NCBI GenBank assembly: GCA_046330075.1
Contig: JAXLTL010000001.1
Location: forward strand, 1,178,001-1,242,000
Length of the DNA: 64,000 nt
Source of the DNA: JAJTFW01 sp046330075
Lineage (GTDB): Bacteria > Bacteroidota > Bacteroidia > AKYH767-A > OLB10
Direction: 5' to 3'
Under the pieces are notes generated by a model. It was not told where the DNA came from. It worked only from the letters and a program-made list of their open reading frames with translations, and made no database searches. How positions within the stretch are numbered: the first letter of the stretch is position 1; every line of letters begins with the position of its first letter. Below are positions 46,465 through 55,201 of this stretch, piece after piece. Both the position numbers and the translations under genes were made by a program.

Positions 46465-46565
46465 ACAACCGGATCGGCCGATCAGTTTCCGGCAATAGAT
46501 AGACGTTCCCTTTCAGGGGAAGTTCAAGCTTTCATTTTATTATCTTTCCGCAACAGGCATTATAC

Positions 46566-46591
46566 CCTTACAGAAAAAGTGTAAGGTTTTT
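46566..46591 (+). terminator. intrinsic terminator after the LOG gene
   Basis: A 7-bp stem, 46566-46572 (ccttaca) with 46580-46586, has a 7-nt A-rich loop and is followed by TTTTT then CTGTTTTT. It lies about 100 bp after the stop codon and separates the uvrA unit from the FIST operon. Confidence 0.75.
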
Positions 46592-46641
46592 CTGTTTTTC
46601 GAACTATTTCCGGCAGAACGCTGCGCGTTCATATGAAACAA

Positions 46642-46675
46642 AAGCTGTGATTTCAGAGTAAAACACACACAGCTT
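46642..46675 (+). promoter_or_regulatory. operator-like inverted repeat before the FIST operon
   Basis: AAGCTGTG (46642-46649) and CACAGCTT (46668-46675) form an exact 8-bp inverted repeat with an 18-bp spacer, ending 11 nt before the ATG at 46687. It could be a regulator site or a leader hairpin that hides the start. The nearby TATCTTTC at 46541 is an imperfect -7 box and lies upstream of the terminator. Confidence 0.4.
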
Positions 46676-46686
46676 AAATTATTCAT

Positions 46687-47823
46687 ATGCAAATCGAACA
46701 GAAAAAATGGACACCGGAAAGAACCTGGGAAACACTTCGCAGTGATTTAAAGGAATCTTCCCGTTATCAACTTGTAATTGTGTTTGGCAGCAGAACCCTG
46801 TTGTCAAGTCCAGGTTTCTATGAAGAAATCAGAACGCAATATCCGAAGGCTGAGATCCTCATGAACTCCACCTCCGGAGAAATAATCGATACGCAGGTGA
46901 ATGATGAAACCATTTCACTGACGGCTATTCATTTCAACAAAACGAGGCTTTGCACAAAGTCGATCAATATCAACGACTATCCCAACAGTCTGAAAGCCGG
47001 AGAAGAGCTGGCTTCGCAATTTGAAAAAAGCGAATTATCCAACATGCTCGTCATTTCTGACGGGCAGATGGTGAACGGAAGTGATCTTGTGACCGGATTA
47101 CAGACATCTCTTGCCAATGAAGTCGTCATCACCGGCGGCCTTGCAGGAGACGGAAGCCGTTTCCAGAAAACGCTGGTTGGACTGAATGAACAGCCTACAG
47201 AAGGTAAAATCATTGCAGTTGGGTTTTATGGCACCAGTCTGAAAGTATCTCATGGAAGTATGGGAGGCTGGGATCCATTCGGACCCGAACGTCTTGTAAC
47301 AAAATCAAGAGCAAACGTACTTTTTGAGCTGGACGGTCAGCCGGCACTTGACATTTATAAAAAATACCTCGGCGAATATTCTGATGAATTACCGGGCAGC
47401 GCTTTGCTGTTCCCGCTCAGCGTAAAACTCAACGATAACGAAGAGCCGGTCGTCCGCACTATTCTCTCCATCAATGAAGATGAAAAGAGCCTAACCTTTG
47501 CCGGCAATATTCCTACAGGTACATATGCACGGCTCATGAAAGCCAACTTTGATCGTCTCATTGAAGGGGCTTCCAACGCGGCCATGAATTCACTTCAACG
47601 TCTTGAGCAACCCGATCTTGCTATTCTCATCAGCTGTGTGGGACGTAAGCTCGTGTTGAATCAACGTATAGAAGAAGAAGTAGAAGCAATTCGCGACATC
47701 CTTGGCAACAAAACGGCCATAACCGGTTTTTATTCCTATGGAGAAATATCTCCCAACCGCGGTTATATGAATTGCGAACTGCACAATCAAACAATGACGA
47801 TCACCACAATGAGTGAAAAGTAA
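46687..47823 (+). CDS. FIST domain sensor protein
   Basis: A 378-residue soluble protein with FIST_N (about 25-220: YQLVIVFGSRTLLSSPG, ILMNSTSGEI, VVITGGLAGDGSRFQ) and FIST_C (about 220-355: ALDIYKKYLGEYSDELPG, VRTILSINEDEKSLTFAG, GFYSYGEISPN). FIST is a predicted small-ligand sensor domain that is often linked to signal transduction, with amino acids suggested as ligands. No signal peptide or membrane segment is present, so it acts in the cytoplasm. It is the first gene of a five-gene operon, 2 bp before the kinase, and is the most likely sensory input for it. Confidence 0.9.
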   Translation: MQIEQKKWTPERTWETLRSDLKESSRYQLVIVFGSRTLLSSPGFYEEIRTQYPKAEILMNSTSGEIIDTQVNDETISLTAIHFNKTRLCTKSININDYPNSLKAGEELASQFEKSELSNMLVISDGQMVNGSDLVTGLQTSLANEVVITGGLAGDGSRFQKTLVGLNEQPTEGKIIAVGFYGTSLKVSHGSMGGWDPFGPERLVTKSRANVLFELDGQPALDIYKKYLGEYSDELPGSALLFPLSVKLNDNEEPVVRTILSINEDEKSLTFAGNIPTGTYARLMKANFDRLIEGASNAAMNSLQRLEQPDLAILISCVGRKLVLNQRIEEEVEAIRDILGNKTAITGFYSYGEISPNRGYMNCELHNQTMTITTMSEK

Positions 47824-47825
47824 TT

Positions 47826-48911
47826 ATGAATAAATTACTCCAAAGGCAGTTAAATAAATTCTTAAATGGCCGGGCAATGGATCCGGAATTACAGCGCTTT
47901 ATTAACGCCGTTGGAGAAAGCTATGAGCATTTTGAGCGTGACAGATTACTCATAGAACGCTCGATGGCGATGAGTTCGGAAGAAATGCGTGAGCTCAACA
48001 CGAAGCTGAAAAAAGAATCACAGGATCATCGCATTGCACTCCAGAAACTGATGGAAACCCTGAAGTTACTCAATCTGGAAAACAAGCAACAAGCGAGTGA
48101 AGAGCACACCTTAATCAATGTCATCGACGTCATTAAGAAAGAAAGCGCACGAAGGAAAATTGCAGAAGATCAGCTAAAGCGAAATCTCCGGAACCTGGAA
48201 AAGATCAATAAAGACCTCGACCAGTTTGCATATGTGGTGTCGCATGATCTGAAAGCCCCCTTACGGGCCATTGCGAGTCTTGCGGAATGGATTGAAGAAG
48301 ATTCTATCGACCGAATTACGCCGGAAACACAACGGAATCTGCAGTTATTGAGAGGAAGGGTGATGCGAATGGAAAACCTTATTCATGGCATACTCGCCTA
48401 CACCAAAGCAGGAAAAATCAAAAGTGAAGCACAGGTCATCAACACCGCTGCTTTTATAAATGAAGTAGTAGACATACTGAATCCACCCCCATCCATCAAA
48501 GTAGAGCTGGAAGGTGAATGGCCGGACATTGAAACCGACACCATCCGTTTTCACCAGGTATTGTCAAACCTTATCAGCAACGCCATAAAATACATCGACA
48601 AACCGAAAGGTTTGATCCGCATAAACAATGTTACACTGGAAGAATGCTGCCAGATCACGATCGAAGATAATGGTCCGGGCATTGAAGAAGAATATCATCA
48701 GAAAATCTTCCAGCTATTCCAAACGCTATACACACGCGACGAAGTAGAAAGTACCGGAATCGGACTCAGTATTGTGAAGAAGATCATTGAAGAGCAGGGA
48801 GGTAAAATCTGGGTAGATTCTGTTCCCGGCAAGGGCACCAGTTTCACCTTTACCTGGCCTGCCACCATCATCAATGAAAAACAAAACACAATAAACAGTC
48901 ATGGAAGATAA
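47826..48911 (+). CDS. soluble sensor histidine kinase without an input domain
   Basis: A 361-residue kinase. Residues 1-125 are predicted helix/coiled coil with no PAS, GAF or membrane segment. The HisKA phosphoacceptor is H140 in VVSHDLKAPLRA. The ATPase has its N box around 247-256, G1 DNGPGIEEE at 281-289 and G2 STGIGLSIVKK near 309-319. Without its own input module it probably takes a signal from the FIST protein made 2 bp upstream, through the N-terminal coiled coil. Its stop overlaps the response-regulator start by 11 bp. Confidence 0.93.
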   Translation: MNKLLQRQLNKFLNGRAMDPELQRFINAVGESYEHFERDRLLIERSMAMSSEEMRELNTKLKKESQDHRIALQKLMETLKLLNLENKQQASEEHTLINVIDVIKKESARRKIAEDQLKRNLRNLEKINKDLDQFAYVVSHDLKAPLRAIASLAEWIEEDSIDRITPETQRNLQLLRGRVMRMENLIHGILAYTKAGKIKSEAQVINTAAFINEVVDILNPPPSIKVELEGEWPDIETDTIRFHQVLSNLISNAIKYIDKPKGLIRINNVTLEECCQITIEDNGPGIEEEYHQKIFQLFQTLYTRDEVESTGIGLSIVKKIIEEQGGKIWVDSVPGKGTSFTFTWPATIINEKQNTINSHGR

Positions 48912-49344
48912 GCTCTTAAACATTCTTCTTATCGAAGACGACAGTGTAGATGTCATGAACGTACAACGTGCGTTCAAGAAAAACAACATCACCAATCCGC
49001 TACACATTGCATTCAATGGTGTTGAAGCCCTGAACATGCTTCGGGGCACCAACGGCAAACCGAGACTAAATCCCCAGCCCCGGATTATCCTGCTTGACAT
49101 CAACATGCCCAAAATGAACGGGCTGGAGTTCCTGAGGGAACTAAGAAACGATCCTGAACTGAAATCCATTTCGGTGTTCGTAATGACTACCTCCAATGAC
49201 GACCAGGATAAAATCGAAGCTTACCGGTTGAATGTGGCAGGTTATATCCTCAAGCCACTATCCTTCGAAAAATTCGTAAATGCAGTTTCCATACTTAACA
49301 GTTACTGGAAACTCTGTGAACAACCAGATCTATCCATTAAATAA
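48901..49344 (+). CDS. single-domain response regulator (CheY/Rcp1-like)
   Basis: A 147-residue receiver. It has the acidic pair D13/D14, the phosphoacceptor D66 (ILLDINMP), T96/T97 in VFVMTTSND, and K118 (YILKPL). It is slightly longer than CheY, with a short insert before the phosphorylated Asp (NGKPRLNPQPR), a feature of the Rcp1 type that pairs with phytochrome-like kinases. No output domain. It probably carries phosphate from the upstream kinase to the downstream hybrid kinase or its HPt. The start overlaps the kinase by 11 bp. Confidence 0.93.
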   Translation: MEDKLLNILLIEDDSVDVMNVQRAFKKNNITNPLHIAFNGVEALNMLRGTNGKPRLNPQPRIILLDINMPKMNGLEFLRELRNDPELKSISVFVMTTSNDDQDKIEAYRLNVAGYILKPLSFEKFVNAVSILNSYWKLCEQPDLSIK

Positions 49345-49354
49345 ATACAAACTC

Positions 49355-51733
49355 ATGTCTGCCATTACAGAAAAGACGAAATTAACCATCCAGATTGTTG
49401 AGGACAACGAGCAAAACATCGCGCTCCTTGTAAATTCACTTATTCAATCAGGATTCGACACAGAAATCACTGTGTCCAGATCAATTGACGAGGCGATATC
49501 CATTAACGGCAGAAATAATTTTGACTGCGTTTTTCTTGACTACTACTTCCCGACAAAAAACGGATCGGATTTTCTGCGTTATTACAACGACAAAAAAAAC
49601 ATAGGCAACATCATCATGGTCACCAGCCAGGAAGATGTACACATGGCCGTTGAATGCATGAAACTGGGAGCTTCAGACTTCCTGACCAAAAGCCAGATCA
49701 CACCGGCTAGTATTGGCAAAAGTCTGCGCTATGTCCTGAAGTTAAAAGAAGCCCGGGAAATTGCAGAGCGCGCAGAAGCAGCACTGCTGGAGAGCGAACT
49801 CAAACTGAAAAACATCATTGCCCGTTCGCCCATCATACTGTTCAACATTGACCGGTTTGGTGACATTACGCTGTTCAGGGGTAAAGCCGCCACCGGTATC
49901 AGCATTAAACCAGAAAGTGTAATCGGTAAAAACCTTCGCGAATTCACCAACGAATTACCTATCCGGATAGAAGACTTCACAAAAGCCTGTATGGGTAACC
50001 AGACAAGTTTTAAGACAGAAGTAAAAGGGCATCACTTTGACGTGAGCTATATCCCCATCCGTGATGAAAACAAGGAAATCAGCGGCATGATGGGGGTAGC
50101 CATTGAAATAACAGCCTTCATCAGAAATGAAAAAGAGCTGATGAACGCCATTGAACACAAAGAAGAATCTGCCAAAATCAAAGAACAGTTTCTTGCCAAC
50201 ATGAGCCATGAAATCCGCACACCGATACATGGCATCATCTCATTGACGCAGTTTGTTTTGAATACGGAAGTAAACGATGAGCAAAAGAGATACCTCGACC
50301 TGATCAGAAAATCAGCCGACACGCTGTTGGTAATTGTCAACGACATTCTGGATTTATCAAAGATTGATTCAGGAAAAATGGTGTTTGAAGAAATCCCCTT
50401 CAGTCTCAAAGACACCATACAGACGGCAGTAGCAGCCTTCATTCCGAAAACGATTGAAAAAAATATTCAGCTCAAAGCCGATCTTTCACCTGATCTCCCT
50501 TCACAACTGGCCGGAGATCCGGTGAGGCTTACACAGATTGTCAACAATCTGCTGGGCAATGCTGTTAAATTCACTGACAAAGGATTTGTTTCTATCAGTG
50601 CCAAACTAAAAGACAAGAACGGTCAGGAAGCCATCATTGAATTTTCGGTACAAGACAGTGGCATTGGCATTCCGGCTCACAAAATCGACAGCATCTTCGA
50701 ATCGTTTACGCAGGCAGGCGATGATATTACACGGAAATACGGAGGTACTGGTTTAGGTCTTACTATTACACGCCAGCTCATTGAGCGACAAAACGGCGCT
50801 GTAACCGTACAATCCATTGCCGGAATCGGCACCACCTTTACGTTTAGTATTCCATACAAACTTTGCGATGAAACGAAATCGGTACAGCAATCGACCAAAG
50901 ATCAGGGATTAACACTTCCCTCTCATTTGCGCATTCTTGTTGCTGAAGATCATGACATCAACAGGTTCATCATCGAAAAGATGTTCAAAGAATGGGGCAT
51001 TCAAACAGCGTTTGCAGTCACCGGTGTGGAAGCCGTAGCCGCGGCAACAAAAACCAACTTTGACATCATTCTCATGGACGTAGAAATGCCGGACATGAAT
51101 GGTTACAAAGCCACCGAAATCATCCGAAGCCAGCTTCCTTCGCCCAATAATCAGATCCCGATTATCGCCATGACAGGACATGCCATGACCGGTGAAAAGG
51201 AAAAATGTCTGTCGATTGGAATGAACGACTATATCTCGAAACCATTCAAACAGGAAGAACTGAAAAGGAAAATTCTGGAGTTAACAACGGGACAAGCTGC
51301 AACCACCTCATCAATGCCGGCACACAGTTCCGCCGGCACATCGGCGGCGGCTGAAACGGCAACTGAATTATCTGCTCCTGAAATTCATTTAACAGACCTG
51401 GGTTTTCTGCGGGAAATTTCAGAAAACAACGAACAATTCTTCCGTGAATTCATTCAGATGTTCCTGGCCAATACGCCAAAATCACTGGATGACATTGAAG
51501 CCGGAATCCAGCAAAACGATTTCGAAAAAATAAGAATGGCCTCCCACAAGGTAAAGCCATCCTTCAATTATGTGGGATTAAAAGAACTATGTGCACAAGC
51601 AGCGAAAATTGAAGACCTGGCTAAAAAACAACAGGATATGCCTGAAATAATTGAGCTGTTAAACAAAATAAGAACAACCTGTAAAGCAGCTTATGTGGAA
51701 CTGGAATCAGAAATCAAAACAACAACTCATTAA
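49355..51733 (+). CDS. hybrid histidine kinase with REC-PAS-HisKA-HATPase-REC-HPt order
   Basis: A 792-residue soluble phosphorelay protein starting at ATG 49355, which is 10 bp after the CheY-like gene. REC1 at about 10-125 has D62 (VFLDYYFP). A PAS-like domain is at about 150-258 (RSPIILFNIDRFGDI). HisKA has H285 (ANMSHEIRTP). HATPase shows the N box LTQIVNNLLGNAVKF, G1 QDSGIGIP and G2 GTGLGLTI. REC2 has D575 (IILMDVEMPD). After a Ser/Ala/Thr-rich linker (about 650-675) an HPt domain ends the protein, with H731 in MASHKVKPS. All acceptor residues look intact, giving a full His-Asp-His relay in one protein. No transmembrane segment. Confidence 0.94.
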   Translation: MSAITEKTKLTIQIVEDNEQNIALLVNSLIQSGFDTEITVSRSIDEAISINGRNNFDCVFLDYYFPTKNGSDFLRYYNDKKNIGNIIMVTSQEDVHMAVECMKLGASDFLTKSQITPASIGKSLRYVLKLKEAREIAERAEAALLESELKLKNIIARSPIILFNIDRFGDITLFRGKAATGISIKPESVIGKNLREFTNELPIRIEDFTKACMGNQTSFKTEVKGHHFDVSYIPIRDENKEISGMMGVAIEITAFIRNEKELMNAIEHKEESAKIKEQFLANMSHEIRTPIHGIISLTQFVLNTEVNDEQKRYLDLIRKSADTLLVIVNDILDLSKIDSGKMVFEEIPFSLKDTIQTAVAAFIPKTIEKNIQLKADLSPDLPSQLAGDPVRLTQIVNNLLGNAVKFTDKGFVSISAKLKDKNGQEAIIEFSVQDSGIGIPAHKIDSIFESFTQAGDDITRKYGGTGLGLTITRQLIERQNGAVTVQSIAGIGTTFTFSIPYKLCDETKSVQQSTKDQGLTLPSHLRILVAEDHDINRFIIEKMFKEWGIQTAFAVTGVEAVAAATKTNFDIILMDVEMPDMNGYKATEIIRSQLPSPNNQIPIIAMTGHAMTGEKEKCLSIGMNDYISKPFKQEELKRKILELTTGQAATTSSMPAHSSAGTSAAAETATELSAPEIHLTDLGFLREISENNEQFFREFIQMFLANTPKSLDDIEAGIQQNDFEKIRMASHKVKPSFNYVGLKELCAQAAKIEDLAKKQQDMPEIIELLNKIRTTCKAAYVELESEIKTTTH

Positions 51734-51746
51734 ACCTGAAATAAAG

Positions 51747-52922
51747 ATGACAGCAGGAAAAATATTCCTCGTAGAGGATGATGTAATGGTGGCTACCCTC
51801 ATTCGTCAATGCCTAACCAAATTCGAAACCTTCGAAACCACGCATTTTACCACTGCTGAAGAATGCCTCAGCAACATGCAGGCACAACCTGACATTGTCA
51901 TCATCGACTACAACCTTCCGGGTATGGATGGTCTGGAGCTGATGAAAAAGGTTAAAAATGTAAGTCCGGGATCATTGGTAATTATATGTTCAGGACAGGA
52001 AGACGTAAAAGTAGTAGTAGATTGCTACCATAACGGTGCCAATGACTACATTCTCAAAAACGACCAGATGATGGCCAACATTGAGAACTCTGTACGTAAC
52101 CTGACCATGAATGTCTCCCTGCGCAGGGAAGTTGAATTCCTGAAAGATCAGATTATCGATCGCAACAAATACTCCAATATTATCGGTAACAGCAACGCCA
52201 TTCTCCGTGTTCTCCGTCTCATTCAGAAAGTGGAAAAGAACAACATGATGGTACTGGTAACCGGACAAAGCGGAACAGGCAAGGAACTGGTTGCAAAAGC
52301 CCTTCATTTCAACTCGCCACGGGCCCGAAAACCCTTTGTAATTGTAAACATGGGTGCTATTCCTACGGAGCTCGTTGAAAGCGAACTCTTCGGACACGAA
52401 AAAGGAGCATTCACCGATGCCCGCGACCGCAGAATCGGAAAATTTGAAGAAGCTGACGGAGGCACCATCTTTCTTGATGAAATCGGCGAAATGGATCTGG
52501 GCTTACAGGCAAAACTTCTCCGTGTACTTCAGGAAAAAGAAATCACACGAATCGGCAGTAACAAAACGATACGTCTTGACTTCAGGCTGATTGCTGCTAC
52601 CAACCGAAATCTTGCACAGGAAGTTAAAGAAGGCCGTTTCCGTGAAGATCTCTTCTACAGGATTCAGGGCTTCCTGATTCACCTGCCACCTTTAAAAGAA
52701 CGCGGAGACGATATTCTTCTGCTTGCAAAAGGATTCCTCAGCGAATTCTGCACACAAAACCGCCTGGATCATTTTACCATTTCAAAGGAAGCCTGTCAGT
52801 TCATGCTTGAATATGCCTGGCCCGGAAACATCCGCGAGTTAAAAGCGGTCATAGAACGTGCCGCACTCATGGCAGAAAACAATACCATTACAGTCGAAGA
52901 TTTAACCTTCGTTACTGCTTAA
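51747..52922 (+). CDS. sigma-54 activator-type response regulator lacking a DNA-binding domain
   Basis: A 391-residue NtrC-like regulator. The receiver (1-120) has D54 (VIIDYNLP). The AAA+ domain (about 140-375) has Walker A GQSGTGKE at 173-180, the sigma-54 contact loop as GAFTDA at 220-225 instead of GAFTGA, Walker B TIFLDEIGE around 240-248, and FYRIQGFLIHLPPLKERGDD. The protein ends shortly after NIRELKAVIERA and has no Fis-type helix-turn-helix, which normal family members (about 440-480 residues) carry. It may act on sigma-54 holoenzyme from solution or have another role. It is the last gene of the FIST operon, followed by a terminator. Confidence 0.9.
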   Translation: MTAGKIFLVEDDVMVATLIRQCLTKFETFETTHFTTAEECLSNMQAQPDIVIIDYNLPGMDGLELMKKVKNVSPGSLVIICSGQEDVKVVVDCYHNGANDYILKNDQMMANIENSVRNLTMNVSLRREVEFLKDQIIDRNKYSNIIGNSNAILRVLRLIQKVEKNNMMVLVTGQSGTGKELVAKALHFNSPRARKPFVIVNMGAIPTELVESELFGHEKGAFTDARDRRIGKFEEADGGTIFLDEIGEMDLGLQAKLLRVLQEKEITRIGSNKTIRLDFRLIAATNRNLAQEVKEGRFREDLFYRIQGFLIHLPPLKERGDDILLLAKGFLSEFCTQNRLDHFTISKEACQFMLEYAWPGNIRELKAVIERAALMAENNTITVEDLTFVTA

Positions 52923-52948
52923 GATTCCTTTTCCAACCAACAGCGTGC

Positions 52949-52987
52949 AGGCCGGGCGGTGAAAACTACCCGGCCTCCGCATTTTTA
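52949..52987 (+). terminator. intrinsic terminator of the FIST operon
   Basis: An 8-bp GC-rich stem, 52949-52956 (aggccggg) with 52969-52976, has a 12-nt loop and is followed at 52982 by a run of five T. It ends the five-gene signalling operon. Confidence 0.8.
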
Positions 52988-53504
52988 AACCTCTTGCTCT
53001 TTTTAGCGTATAAACACAAAACCCCATCCCTGTTGAAGAGGTGCTGATATCTCAAAACAGAATTGCATGATTCATCCTGCAGAAAATAGTTTTCGTCCCC
53101 CTGCCTGTCACTCCGGAAAACTTATACAAAATCCGGCAAGGATCTGTAAGAAATGTTGCGTTTTACCATTGAAAAACAGCAGCAGCATTTCAACTTTCCC
53201 TGGACAATCAGCATCACCGTCAACACAAACAGCCGGAGCATCTTCTGCCAACCCACATCGCATGAATCATCTCCTCACGGAATATCAACAACGTAAAGAT
53301 TATTCTCTCCCAAAGTACTGTTACACATTGCATGTAATCAACACCAGAAACAAGTGATGAAAAGTGAACCTGCAGGCCAATAAAACCACATGAAACATAT
53401 CAGTACCATGCCCTGGCTAATCTCCCGGTATGTGACAAAAGAGATGTAAAAGTTCACAAAAACAATTTACATCACTGCAAATTGAAGACTCAAACCAATA
53501 TACA
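52988..53504. other. gene-free stretch before the anchored protein gene
   Basis: About 517 bp between the operon terminator and the next gene. Short reading frames here (for example one at 53067-53357) have no recognisable family and no conserved composition. Near its right end, GATGTAAA (53443-53450) and TTTACATC (53466-53473) form an exact 8-bp inverted repeat spaced by 15 bp, about 30 bp before the ATG at 53505. I see no TAnnTTTG box. Confidence 0.45.
53443..53473. repeat. 8-bp inverted repeat upstream of the anchored protein
   Basis: GATGTAAA and TTTACATC are separated by 15 bp. The arms form a possible regulator site or leader hairpin; the function is unknown. Confidence 0.35.
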
Positions 53505-54629
53505 ATGGCATACAATTTACGTCCTTCCAACCGGCAAAAACTAAGCACCCTTCAACGGGGCACGCTCATCATTGGTGGTGTATCCATCATGGCGGTTGCT
53601 GCATACATGACCGTAGTAATGAACACGGCTGATGTAACTGAGTCGCAGGCCGGCATCAACCTCATGGAACAGGACCCGGTGAATAACGGCGAAGTAGTTG
53701 TTGGATACAGCTGGGACATCAATCCGGTAACAAAAGCAGATTACGGTCCCAATGCCATATCCTGCAGTCCAAATGCAACATGCATTGCCGGCAGCTTTGA
53801 CAATTCTTTTGGTTTATCTGCAGGACATGGACTCAAACCAATCAACCTTGAGATCAAACCGGTTGAAGGCATGAATGCCGATGGAATCGACATTGCCATT
53901 GATTACCGTCGAACAGAAGCTGAAGGAAATTTCTACTCTCGAGGAAAGGATTTCAATTTCGGAATTGACGAAGGAAAACTTTGTATACGCTATAGACTCA
54001 CAGCCCCCAATGGAAAATCCTATCTGGTAGACGAAACAACGAGATACGAAATTCCGGAAGACCAGACCTTCAGAAACTATCGATTCATCTATACTCCGGC
54101 CACCGGTCGAGGAGAGATTCTGGTAGACAAAGCCACTGTATGGACCAATCAGGCAGCAGAGCAATCACGTATCACCTGGAAAACGGGAGAAAATGTAATA
54201 ATTGGAGAAGGCATGAATGGCGATGGCAAACCCATGCCGGTGTTCGACAATCTCGTAGTACGCCGAACAGGACAGTCAAATCTTTCCCCGATGCAGCTGT
54301 TAAGCTTCACAGCGGAGTTACAGGATAAAATTGTCATGTTAAACTGGTACACTGCAAAGGAAAACGGAACAGATTACTACAAGATCGAACGCAGCCAGGA
54401 CACAAAAACGTATACTGAAATTGGTCGAGTAAAAGCATCCGGAAAATCCGAAACACTCAAGGCCTATGCACTGGTTGACAAAGAACCTGTTATTGGAATA
54501 TCATACTACAGGCTAGCACTCACCAATGGCAACGCACACTCCATCTGGGTACCGGTGATCGCTATTCGTTTGAAACCAGAGCAAATCATCACAACACCGC
54601 TCGCGCCAACTACCTCGAGCGGAAAATAA
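53505..54629 (+). CDS. N-terminally anchored extracytoplasmic protein, unknown function
   Basis: A 374-residue protein of no family I can name. Residues 1-18 are cytoplasmic and basic; a single hydrophobic helix lies at about 19-42 (GTLIIGGVSIMAVAAYMTVV), with no signal cleavage site. Residues 60-250 look like a laminin-G/concanavalin-type beta sandwich (EVVVGYSWDINPV, GIDIAIDYRRTEAEGNF). About 265-340 resembles the FN3-type Bacteroidota segment (LLSFTAELQDKIVMLNWYTA, TDYYKIERSQD). It ends without a T9SS sorting domain, so it should stay tethered to the inner membrane facing the periplasm. A terminator follows. Its neighbours give no functional clue. Confidence 0.75.
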   Translation: MAYNLRPSNRQKLSTLQRGTLIIGGVSIMAVAAYMTVVMNTADVTESQAGINLMEQDPVNNGEVVVGYSWDINPVTKADYGPNAISCSPNATCIAGSFDNSFGLSAGHGLKPINLEIKPVEGMNADGIDIAIDYRRTEAEGNFYSRGKDFNFGIDEGKLCIRYRLTAPNGKSYLVDETTRYEIPEDQTFRNYRFIYTPATGRGEILVDKATVWTNQAAEQSRITWKTGENVIIGEGMNGDGKPMPVFDNLVVRRTGQSNLSPMQLLSFTAELQDKIVMLNWYTAKENGTDYYKIERSQDTKTYTEIGRVKASGKSETLKAYALVDKEPVIGISYYRLALTNGNAHSIWVPVIAIRLKPEQIITTPLAPTTSSGK

Positions 54630-54656
54630 TTCCAACTACCAAACACGGTAGAACTC

Positions 54657-54687
54657 AAAGCCACCCATAGGGGTGGCTTTTTATTTT
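54657..54687 (+). terminator. intrinsic terminator between the anchored protein gene and mscL
   Basis: A perfect 10-bp stem, 54657-54666 (aaagccaccc) with 54671-54680, has the loop atag and is followed by TTATTTTATATTT. Confidence 0.9.
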
Positions 54688-54706
54688 ATATTTAGAATTC
54701 ATTATC

Positions 54707-54714
54707 TATTTTTG
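54707..54714 (+). promoter_or_regulatory. -7 box of mscL
   Basis: TATTTTTG fits TAnnTTTG and lies 25 nt before ATG 54740, just after the terminator. No TTG at the usual distance upstream. Confidence 0.5.
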
Positions 54715-54739
54715 CCGTGAACTCTAAAAACTTAAGGCT

Positions 54740-55174
54740 ATGGGATTTATCAAAGAATTCAAAGATTTCGCAATGCGCGGGAACTTAATTGACTTTGCTG
54801 TCGGTGTTGTTGTAGGCGGCGCATTTGGAAAGGTAACTTCAGCATTTGTTGACGGCATTGTGATGCCTGTTGTAGGCAAGCTCATTGGCGGACAGGATTT
54901 CTCTGACTTAAAATTCAAAATTCAGGATGGATCCAAAGAAGTGCTCGATTCAGCCGGAAATATCATTACGAAAGATGTTCCTGAGGTTTATATCCGCTAT
55001 GGTGAATTCATCACCCAGATAATTGACTTCGTTGCAGTTGCATTTGCAATGTTCCTGGTAGTGAAGGCGATGAACAATCTGAAGAAAAAAGAGGAAACAG
55101 CGCCTGCTGCACCACCTGCTCCAACCAAGGATCAACAATTACTGAGTGAAATCCGCGACCTCCTCAAAAAATAA
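54740..55174 (+). CDS. mscL: large-conductance mechanosensitive channel
   Basis: A 144-residue MscL, the inner-membrane pore that opens at near-lytic tension during osmotic downshock. The amphipathic N-terminal helix MGFIKEFKDFAMRGN is followed by TM1 (IDFAVGVVVGGAFGKVTSAFVDGIVMP), the periplasmic loop, TM2 (IDFVAVAFAMFLVVKAMN) and a cytoplasmic charged helix with a proline/alanine-rich linker and a KDQQLLSEIRDLLKK bundle. Length and order are standard. The DUF3078 gene follows 27 bp later, probably on the same transcript. Confidence 0.97.
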   Translation: MGFIKEFKDFAMRGNLIDFAVGVVVGGAFGKVTSAFVDGIVMPVVGKLIGGQDFSDLKFKIQDGSKEVLDSAGNIITKDVPEVYIRYGEFITQIIDFVAVAFAMFLVVKAMNNLKKKEETAPAAPPAPTKDQQLLSEIRDLLKK

Positions 55175-55201
55175 AATGTCGTCAACTACGAGAAAAGTTA
55201 T

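Noticed and set aside
46609..46624. A sigma-54 -24/-12-like pair (GG...GC) before the FIST operon
   Set aside because: The spacing between GG and GC is 9 instead of 10 bp and the TTGC half is not present.
53067..53357. A 96-codon reading frame in the gap before the anchored protein
   Set aside because: No recognised family, no promoter or start signal, and a composition rich in Ser/Pro and His as expected of random frames.
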